This document shows, in pieces, positions 6,613 to 10,804 of a stretch of 10,804 bases of DNA; position 1 is the first letter of the stretch, and each line of letters opens with the position of its first letter. Position numbers and translations under genes: made by a program. Below the pieces are notes generated by a model. The model made no database searches. It was given only the letters and a program-made list of their open reading frames with translations, and was not told the DNA's origin. This stretch comes from Rhizorhabdus sp. (GTDB lineage: Bacteria > Pseudomonadota > Alphaproteobacteria > Sphingomonadales > Sphingomonadaceae), in the NCBI GenBank assembly GCA_004297635.1, contig SCUQ01000066.1, positions 1-10,804 of the forward strand. The letters are read 5' to 3'.

Positions 6613-6798
6613 TCAGTCGTGCGGGCGCAGGCCCCAGTTGAGCTTGTCGACCACCTCGGGAAGCGGTTCGGTGACGGTGACGCTGCGGCCCTCGCCGAAG
6701 CGGATCCGGGTGCCCTCGCTGACCTGCGAGATGAAGGTGACCTGGCTGGCGTTCACCGCGGTCTCGACCCGATCGGCGCCGACGAACATGACGAGCAT
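6613..6798 (-). CDS. Small protein of 61 residues, possibly FlbD-like
   Basis: The chain MLVMFVGADRVETAVNASQV, then a Thr/Ser-rich strand-like run, EGTRIRFGEGRSVTVTEPLP and EVVDKL has the rhythm of FlbD/SwrD-like small proteins: a hydrophobic strand, an asparagine-centred VNAxxV turn, a short hairpin with GTxIxF-G, VTVxE, and a closing EVxxKL helix. I rate that family link as weak because it rests on pattern alone, and no flagellar gene is nearby. The protein is soluble and probably cytoplasmic. The start is ATG 6798 behind a GGGAGAGAGA purine-rich ribosome site; ATG 6789 is possible. A 7-bp inverted repeat lies just upstream of that site. It shares strand with the receptor fragment downstream but is separated by 120 nt. 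Confidence 0.68.
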   Translation of the reverse strand: MLVMFVGADRVETAVNASQVTFISQVSEGTRIRFGEGRSVTVTEPLPEVVDKLNWGLRPHD

Positions 6799-6810
6799 GG
6801 CTTCTCTCTC

Positions 6811-6839
6811 CCGCTATTGTTGGATGCAGAGGATAGCGG
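6811..6839. promoter_or_regulatory. Inverted repeat CCGCTAT ... ATAGCGG in the leader of the 61-residue gene
   Basis: Perfect 7-bp arms (6811-6817 and 6833-6839) are separated by 15 nt, only 12 nt from the ATG, and the downstream arm abuts or overlaps the ribosome site GGGAGAGAGA on the minus strand. It could be an operator, or an RNA hairpin that hides the ribosome site. Confidence 0.42.
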
Positions 6840-6890
6840 AGCCGGGGCCGCCTACAAGCGCGGAGTGATGACAGGCGCGGCCGGATGATC

Positions 6891-6912
6891 CGCCATGTCG
6901 AACATGACGGCG
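6891..6912. terminator. Hairpin just past the 171-residue gene
   Basis: CGCCATGT-cga-ACAT-(gac)-GGCG pairs except for a 3-nt bulge and begins one base past the minus-strand stop at 6914. It may protect or end the transcript. No T run follows, so an intrinsic terminator is not shown. Confidence 0.3.
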
Positions 6913-6913
6913 T

Positions 6914-7429
6914 TCAGAACAGCGGGGTCTTGCACTTGCGGACCTGGTGCATGCCGCGCAGGAAGCCGCGCCGGGCATAGCCGGCGGTGATCGCCCGTTC
7001 CAGCCGGCGCTGCGCGGGCGCGGCACCCGTCACTTCGCGGACCAGCCCGCGAAACGGAATCAGCGAATTGACGATGGTCTTGCCGCCCGCCTCGGCCAGC
7101 TTGCCCGCGCGATTCTCCTTCTTGACCTCGCCCGCCTTGAAATCGGGGCCGATCACATCGGTGAGCGCATGGAAGGCGTTCGATATGTCGCGGCAGCTCT
7201 TGATCCCCTTCATGCTGTAGGGGGCATCCGATGCGTCCTGCAGCACCGGCGGAATATCGGTCCGGGCCACACCGACGTCGCGCACCGGCTGGCTGGCGAT
7301 CTTGCCGGCGCTCCGGCCCATGTCACGCAGGCGATCCGGCTGGGCGGCCTCCTCGCTGCTGTTGCTCTGGGCGGCCGCCACGCCGGCGGTGAAGATGAAG
7401 GTCAGCGTGAAAAGCGCGATCTGTCTCAC
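6914..7429 (-). CDS. Exported protein of unknown function (171 residues)
   Basis: Residues 1-20 (MRQIALFTLTFIFTAGVAAA) form a clear signal peptide with an AAA-Q cleavage site, so the protein is probably periplasmic, or secreted. There is no lipobox cysteine. The mature part is hydrophilic. It has a Ser/Glu-rich start, KIASQPVRDVGVARTDIPPVL (44-64), then SCRDISNAFHALTDVIGPDF (78-97), the Lys-rich GEVKKENRAGK, and a C-terminal Arg-rich half with GGKTIVNSLIPFRGLVREVT and RRGFLRGMHQVRKCKTPLF. Two cysteines (C79 and C166) could form a disulfide. I recognise no domain. The start is GTG 7429, with GGGAA upstream; no in-frame ATG lies in the signal region. Its upstream region is the palindrome-rich 7430-7650 gap. 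Confidence 0.8.
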   Translation of the reverse strand: MRQIALFTLTFIFTAGVAAAQSNSSEEAAQPDRLRDMGRSAGKIASQPVRDVGVARTDIPPVLQDASDAPYSMKGIKSCRDISNAFHALTDVIGPDFKAGEVKKENRAGKLAEAGGKTIVNSLIPFRGLVREVTGAAPAQRRLERAITAGYARRGFLRGMHQVRKCKTPLF

Positions 7430-7466
7430 AAAGCGTTCCCGATTTCCCTGTTGATCCCGCAGAAAT

Positions 7467-7507
7467 GCATGATCGGGCGAAAAGTGCCGTACCCGTCACG
7501 ATCATGC
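7467..7507. promoter_or_regulatory. 9-bp inverted repeat before the exported-protein gene
   Basis: GCATGATCG and CGATCATGC match perfectly across 23 nt, 38-78 nt before the GTG start. The distance suits an operator near the promoter. Chance is possible. Confidence 0.38.
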
Positions 7508-7559
7508 CCCCACGCGCCGCGCCGGCGCGAACGCGGGGAGCGGCGAGGGAGCCAACCAT

Positions 7560-7594
7560 AGCGGATCCGCTCCGTTACGTCATGCCTCGTGACG
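7560..7594. terminator. Paired palindromes downstream of the acyl-CoA dehydrogenase
   Basis: CGTCA-tgcctcg-TGACG (7578-7594) followed on the minus strand by the perfect 12-bp palindrome AGCGGATCCGCT (7560-7571) lie 57-91 nt beyond the enzyme's stop. They could end or stabilise that transcript. No T run is present. Confidence 0.28.
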
Positions 7595-7650
7595 GTCGAG
7601 TTTCCGGACGCATCGGGATTGCCGCCCTCAAGATGGAAGGCGAGCGGTCA

Positions 7651-8823
7651 TCAATAGGATCTTGGCAGACCGAGCACATGTTCGGAGATATAGCTCAGGA
7701 TCATGTTCGTCGAGATCGGCGCGACCTGATAGAGGCGGGTCTCGCGGAATTTGCGCTCGACATCATATTCCTCGGCGAAGCCGAAGCCGCCATGGGTCTG
7801 CACCGCCGCCTCGGCGGCGGCCCAGGAGGCGTCGGCGGCGAGCAGCTTGGCGATATTCGCCTGCTCGCCGCTCGCCTCGCCCGCCTCGAACATCTCGGCG
7901 GCCTTGTGGACCATCAGCTCGGCCGCGCGCATCTGGGCATAGGCCTTGGCGATCGGGAACTGGACGCCCTGGTTCTGGCCGATCGGACGGCCGAACAGGT
8001 GGCGGTCGCCGGCATAGCGGCGGGATCGCTCGATGAACCATTTCGCGTCGCCGATGCACTCGGCGGCGATCAGGATCCGCTCCGCGTTCATGCCCGAAAG
8101 CACGTAGCGGAAGCCCTTGCCCTCCTCGCCGATCAGATTTTCGGCCGGCACCGCGACATTGTCGAAGAAGACCTCGGTGGTGCTGTGGTTCATCATCGTG
8201 CGGATCGGGCGGATGGTCAGCCCGCCGGCGGCCTTCGCCGCATTCATGTCGAGGATGAAGATCGACAGTCCGTCGATCCCGCGCGTCACCTGATCGCGCG
8301 GCGTGGTGCGGGCGAGCAGCAGCATCAGGTCCGAATATTCGGCCCGGCTGGTCCAGATCTTCTGACCGTTGACGATGTAGCGGTCGCCGTCGCGCACCGC
8401 CGTGGTCTTCAGCGCACCGGTATCGGTGCCGCTGGTCGGCTCGGTCACGCCGAACGCCTGGAGGCGTAGTTCGCCGCGCGCGATGCGCGGCAGATATTGC
8501 TGCTTCTGCGCCGGGCTGCCGTGGCGGAGCAGCGCGCCCATGATGTACATCTGGGCATGGCAGGCCGATCCGTTGCATCCCGCGCGCTGCACCTCTTCGA
8601 GGATCGCGGCGGCGGCGGAGAGCGGCAGCCCCGAGCCGCCATAGGCCTCGGGGATCAGCGCGGCCAGATAGCCGGCCTCGCCCAGCGCCGCCACGAACTC
8701 CGACGGATAGGCCATGTCGCGGTCCAGCCGGCGCCAATATTCGTCCGGAAACTGTTCGCAGAGCTTGGCGACCTCTTCGCGGATCTCAGGATGGTCGGTG
8801 CCCTGAAGGCTGCTCAACGGCAT
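7651..8823 (-). CDS. Acyl-CoA dehydrogenase (FAD-dependent)
   Basis: A 390-residue flavoprotein of the acyl-CoA dehydrogenase family, which introduces an alpha-beta double bond into a CoA thioester and passes electrons to electron-transfer flavoprotein. The FAD-contact block AFGVTEPTSGTDTGALK (123-139) and the C-terminal THGGFGFAEEYDVERKFRET (343-362) are family signatures. The catalytic base needs comment. At the position of the medium-chain enzyme's Glu376 (YEG motif) this protein has Q366 in LYQVAPIS, whereas E248 in NAERILIA aligns by eye with the base of isovaleryl-CoA and long-chain dehydrogenases. A branched-chain or unusual substrate is therefore possible, but substrate cannot be read from sequence. 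I chose ATG 8823 (MPLSSL) behind GGGGAA, 7 nt upstream; an ATG at 8883 would add 20 atypical residues. It lies downstream of the LysR gene on the same strand, 134 nt away. Confidence 0.95.
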   Translation of the reverse strand: MPLSSLQGTDHPEIREEVAKLCEQFPDEYWRRLDRDMAYPSEFVAALGEAGYLAALIPEAYGGSGLPLSAAAAILEEVQRAGCNGSACHAQMYIMGALLRHGSPAQKQQYLPRIARGELRLQAFGVTEPTSGTDTGALKTTAVRDGDRYIVNGQKIWTSRAEYSDLMLLLARTTPRDQVTRGIDGLSIFILDMNAAKAAGGLTIRPIRTMMNHSTTEVFFDNVAVPAENLIGEEGKGFRYVLSGMNAERILIAAECIGDAKWFIERSRRYAGDRHLFGRPIGQNQGVQFPIAKAYAQMRAAELMVHKAAEMFEAGEASGEQANIAKLLAADASWAAAEAAVQTHGGFGFAEEYDVERKFRETRLYQVAPISTNMILSYISEHVLGLPRSY

Positions 8824-8855
8824 AGGTCGTTCCCCGGGATGAAGGCAGTGGCAGC

Positions 8856-8874
8856 CCTGTTCCGGATGAACAGG
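8856..8874. promoter_or_regulatory. Hairpin CCTGTTC-cggat-GAACAGG in the dehydrogenase leader
   Basis: A perfect 7-bp inverted repeat with a 5-nt loop sits 33-51 nt before the dehydrogenase ATG. It could be an operator half-site pair (an odd-centred dyad about 19 bp wide, as some regulators use) or a leader stem. No T run follows, so termination is unlikely. Confidence 0.45.
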
Positions 8875-8892
8875 ACGACGCATGGTCGAGAA

Positions 8893-8954
8893 TGGCGGCT
8901 GTTCCCGCCAGGCGCCAGTGGCGCGCGGCAGTTTCAGCTATGCCGCATCGGCAT
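8893..8954. other. Three stacked hairpins after the LysR gene
   Basis: Reading the minus strand from the LysR stop (8958): ATGCCG-atg-CGGCAT (8940-8954), then GCGCC-act-GGCGC (8912-8924), then TGGCGG-gaacag-CCGCCA (8893-8910). Each stem is perfect. They may weaken read-through into the dehydrogenase gene. None is followed by a T run. Confidence 0.4.
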
Positions 8955-8957
8955 GGC

Positions 8958-9899
8958 TCAAGGCTGTTCGTCCTGGTCGATCACCCGGCCCGCCCAGATG
9001 CCGCGTTCGATCAGGTCGGCGGCGATCGCGGCGAAGCTTTCGCCGGTGTAGCGCGTCGCGGGCGACACCGGCCGATCGGCGGGATAGGTCATCACGACGC
9101 GCCGGGTCGGTTCGGGATCGGTCAGCGGCGCGACGCACAGCTCGCCCGCCGCGACCCGGTCGTAGATGGGCGCCAGCGGCAGCACCGTGCTGCCGAAGCC
9201 GTCGCGGACGAGGTTGATCATGCTGTTGAGCGAATCCGCCTCCAGCCGCGGCGACAGCCTGATCCCCGCGCGCGCCGCGCAGTCATCGAGGATGCGGCGC
9301 AGGCCATGGAGCGGGCTGGGCAGGATCAGCGGCTCATGGGCAAGCGCCGCGAAGCGTACGGGCTGCTCGATGCGCAGGCCCCGGCTGGCGCTGCCGACGA
9401 GCAGCAGCCGCTCGATCAGGATCGGCCGGGTCCGCACCGCGCCCGTCGCCGCGGCGTCGTAGGACACGCAGCAGTCGAGCAGGTCGCGCTTCAGCCAGTC
9501 GAGGATATGGCCGGAAAAGGCGGAGCTCAGGCACAGCGCGATCTGCGGATGGTCCTGGGCCACGCGCCGCGCGAGCGGCACCGTCATCACCTCGGCGACG
9601 GTCGGGGTCATGCCGAGCCGGACGCGACCGACAAGCGCGGCGCGCCCCTCGTCGGCGAGCCGGCGGATATGGTCCATTTCCTCCAGGACGACGGTCGCCG
9701 GACCCAGCAGGCTGCGCCCGAGATCGGTCAGCACCATGCCCCGGCCGTGGCGGATGAAGAGCGGCGCCTTCAGCTCGGCTTCCAGCGCGCGGATCTGCCG
9801 GCTGAGCGCCGGCTGTGCGATCCCCAGGCGATCGGCCGCCTTGCTCACGCTGCCCAGCTCGGCGACATGGATCAGCGTCTTCAGCTGGGACAATTCCAT
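8958..9899 (-). CDS. LysR-family transcriptional regulator
   Basis: A 313-residue LysR-type regulator. Residues 1-60 are the winged helix-turn-helix, with the family run SVSKAADRLGIAQPALSRQI (17-36) and LFIRHGRGMVLT (47-58). A linker helix follows, and from about 90 an effector-binding domain with LVGRVRLGMTPTVAE (89-103) and NSMINLVRDGFGSTVLPLAP (226-245). Such proteins usually act as tetramers and switch target promoters with a pathway metabolite as co-inducer. Cysteines sit at LCLSS and DCCVS (the latter about 141-145). The start is ATG 9899, with AGGA about 8 nt upstream and only 9 nt after the receptor stop, so it probably shares the receptor's transcript. This is unlike the usual divergent arrangement. 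The dehydrogenase gene downstream is the obvious candidate target, together with the receptor; effector unknown. Confidence 0.95.
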   Translation of the reverse strand: MELSQLKTLIHVAELGSVSKAADRLGIAQPALSRQIRALEAELKAPLFIRHGRGMVLTDLGRSLLGPATVVLEEMDHIRRLADEGRAALVGRVRLGMTPTVAEVMTVPLARRVAQDHPQIALCLSSAFSGHILDWLKRDLLDCCVSYDAAATGAVRTRPILIERLLLVGSASRGLRIEQPVRFAALAHEPLILPSPLHGLRRILDDCAARAGIRLSPRLEADSLNSMINLVRDGFGSTVLPLAPIYDRVAAGELCVAPLTDPEPTRRVVMTYPADRPVSPATRYTGESFAAIAADLIERGIWAGRVIDQDEQP

Positions 9900-9908
9900 G
9901 GCCGGTTC

Positions 9909-10739
9909 CTAGAAGAGGGCGAGTCCCAGCGTGACGCCATAGCCGACCGGGCTGCCCGGCCGGTAGATATAGGAACCCGCCCCGGTCAGCGCCGAATCAT
10001 AGACGCGCTCCTTGGCCAGGTTCGTGCCCCACAGCGTCGCGGTCCAGCGCTGGTCGGTGGATCGCCAGCGGATCGACGCGTCGACCCAGTGATAGGCGGG
10101 CTGGCGCAGGATATTGTCGGGCTCGAAATAATAGCCGCGGCTGTAGCTGTCCTGCACCGACAGCGCGATGCTGCCCCAGGCGAACTGCCGCTCATAGTCG
10201 ATCGCGACATTGGCCGAGAGGGTGGGCGCCTTGACCATGCGGTTGCCGCTGAGGTCGCAGGCCAGCCGGGCGGTGCCGCCGTTCACCGCGCTGCGCGGGC
10301 CGACACAGCCGGTGGGGATGACCGCCAGTGGGGAGGGGACGTTGGCGACGCCATTGGGGAAGTCGCGATAGCGCGCATCGAGCAGCTGGAGACCGCCCGA
10401 CAGGCGCAGGCCGCCGCCCAGCGCCGCCTCGATCTCGGCCTCGCCGCCGTGGATGCGGGCGCGCGCGGCGTTGAAGACGTCGACGATGGTGCCGCGCAGC
10501 GCGCGCAGCTGGATATCGCGATAGTCATAGACGAAGCCGGTCAGGTTCACGCGCAGGCGGCGGTCCCACAGCTGCGCCTTCAGCCCCGCCTCATAGGCGT
10601 CGACCGTCTCGGGGTCGGCCGGGGGGATGTTGAGCGCGGTGGTGGTGAAGGAACCGCTGCGAAAGCCCCGCACATAAGAGGCATAGGCCATGATATCGGG
10701 GGTGAAGCGATGGTCGATCGCCACCACCGCGCTCAACAT
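9909..10739 (-). CDS. TonB-dependent outer-membrane receptor (C-terminal part; N-terminal end not recoverable here)
   Basis: The 276 visible residues are the last part of a TonB-dependent receptor barrel: DIMAYASYVRGFRSGSF (15-31), PETVDAYEAGLKAQLWDRRL (42-61), RVNLTGFVYDYRDIQL, the strand series around GGLQLLDARYRDFP, APTLSANVAIDYERQF (172-187), then VDASIRWRS, TATLWGTNLAKERVYD and a final aromatic Phe, as outer-membrane proteins require. Receptors of this kind bring siderophores, vitamins, sugars or aromatics into the periplasm using TonB energy. Plug and first barrel strands should lie upstream, but an in-frame TAG at 10770-10772 lies just above the first ATG (10739), because the sequence there folds back into an inverted copy of the same gene. 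The true gene end is therefore not shown, and codons beyond about 10720 are unreliable. The LysR gene follows after 9 nt, suggesting co-transcription. Confidence 0.85.
   Translation of the reverse strand: MLSAVVAIDHRFTPDIMAYASYVRGFRSGSFTTTALNIPPADPETVDAYEAGLKAQLWDRRLRVNLTGFVYDYRDIQLRALRGTIVDVFNAARARIHGGEAEIEAALGGGLRLSGGLQLLDARYRDFPNGVANVPSPLAVIPTGCVGPRSAVNGGTARLACDLSGNRMVKAPTLSANVAIDYERQFAWGSIALSVQDSYSRGYYFEPDNILRQPAYHWVDASIRWRSTDQRWTATLWGTNLAKERVYDSALTGAGSYIYRPGSPVGYGVTLGLALF
10562..10645. repeat. Left arm of perfect 84-bp inverted repeat (inside the receptor gene)
   Basis: Bases 10562-10645 are exactly complementary, in reverse, to 10721-10804. On the minus strand this arm is normal receptor coding sequence (TALNIPPADPETVDAYEAGL and on to LWD). 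The spacer is 75 nt (10646-10720). Confidence 0.97.
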
Positions 10740-10804
10740 CCCCCCGGCCGACCCCGAGACGGTCGACGCCTATGAGGCGGGGCTGAAGGCGCAGCTGTGG
10801 GACC
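10721..10804. repeat. Right arm of perfect 84-bp inverted repeat, ending at the window edge
   Basis: On the plus strand this arm reads TALNIPPADPETVDAYEAGL and on to LWD, the same residues as the receptor on the minus strand, so it is an inverted copy. It reaches the last base of the window, so the true arm may be longer. On the minus strand it introduces the stop at 10770-10772. Confidence 0.97.

Larger units (their letters stand above)
7430..7650. other. Gene-free, palindrome-rich gap
   Basis: This stretch of 221 bases lies between the acyl-CoA dehydrogenase stop and the exported-protein start, both on the minus strand. It holds the 9-bp inverted repeat GCATGATCG/CGATCATGC (7467-7475 and 7499-7507), the 12-bp palindromes CGCGCCGGCGCG (7518-7529) and AGCGGATCCGCT (7560-7571), and a 5-bp stem CGTCA/TGACG (7578-7594). 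I see no convincing gene here. It must hold the end of one transcript and probably the promoter of the next, but I see no clear -35/-10 pair. Confidence 0.6.

Noticed and set aside
7323..7559. A 78-codon minus-strand frame starting in the palindrome-rich gap
   Set aside because: Its second half overlaps the signal-peptide gene in another frame, and it has no ribosome site; the signal peptide of the other frame is much stronger evidence.
7465..8469. A 334-codon open frame on the plus strand starting in the gene-free gap
   Set aside because: Mostly antisense to the acyl-CoA dehydrogenase, with shadow composition; no ribosome site at its ATG.
8892..10775. A 627-codon open frame on the plus strand, the longest in the window
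   Set aside because: It lies antisense to the LysR and receptor genes, whose family identity is clear. Its product is Arg/Ala/Gly/Asp/Gln-rich with no domain, as expected from antisense frames in GC-rich coding DNA.

Overview
The window looks like chromosomal DNA from a GC-rich alphaproteobacterium, most likely a sphingomonad (Sphingomonas/Rhizorhabdus type). The basis is the strong GC codon bias, two TonB-dependent receptor sequences, a DUF1345 protein, a Gdx/SugE-like SMR transporter beside short periplasmic orphans, and an intergenic repeat (GCCCTGAGG ... CTCGAAG ... CCTTCGA ... GGGATGAACGG) of a type I recognise from sphingomonads. The genus is inference. I saw no tRNA, rRNA, CRISPR array, transposase or phage gene.

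Layout. (1) 1-1390, minus strand: a plant-type asparaginase/isoaspartyl peptidase (iaaA) overlaps by 4 nt the start of a secreted S1/P1-family nuclease that runs off the left edge. (2) 1513-4152, plus strand: ispG (isoprenoid synthesis), an intergenic repeat, then an EamA permease and a GNAT acetyltransferase overlapping by 4 nt. (3) 4165-5497: a compact block with a DUF1345 membrane protein (minus), a divergent SMR exporter (plus) and a convergent small orphan (minus), with only 12 and 7 nt between convergent stops. (4) 5554-7429, all minus: a TonB-dependent receptor reduced to a signal peptide plus a C-terminal barrel portion, a 61-residue protein, and a 171-residue exported protein. (5) 7430-7650: a gap rich in palindromes. 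(6) 7651-10739, all minus: the C-terminal part of a second TonB-dependent receptor, then a LysR regulator 9 nt downstream, then an acyl-CoA dehydrogenase after a 134-nt gap holding four small hairpins.

How the genes may work together. Region 6 reads as a substrate-uptake and catabolism cluster: an outer-membrane receptor, a LysR regulator and a CoA-thioester oxidising enzyme. The substrate is not visible. Region 1 pairs an enzyme for isoaspartyl/asparagine breakdown with a secreted nuclease, suggesting nutrient scavenging. IspG is core metabolism. The small orphans have no assignable function.

The most striking signal is at the right edge. Bases 10721-10804 are an exact reverse complement of 10562-10645 (84 bp, 75-nt spacer) within the receptor gene. 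This puts an in-frame stop just upstream of the visible receptor frame, and the repeat is flush with the window end. An assembly or amplification fold-back is the first explanation to exclude; a real inversion is the alternative. I did not find a convincing new multi-gene system here.
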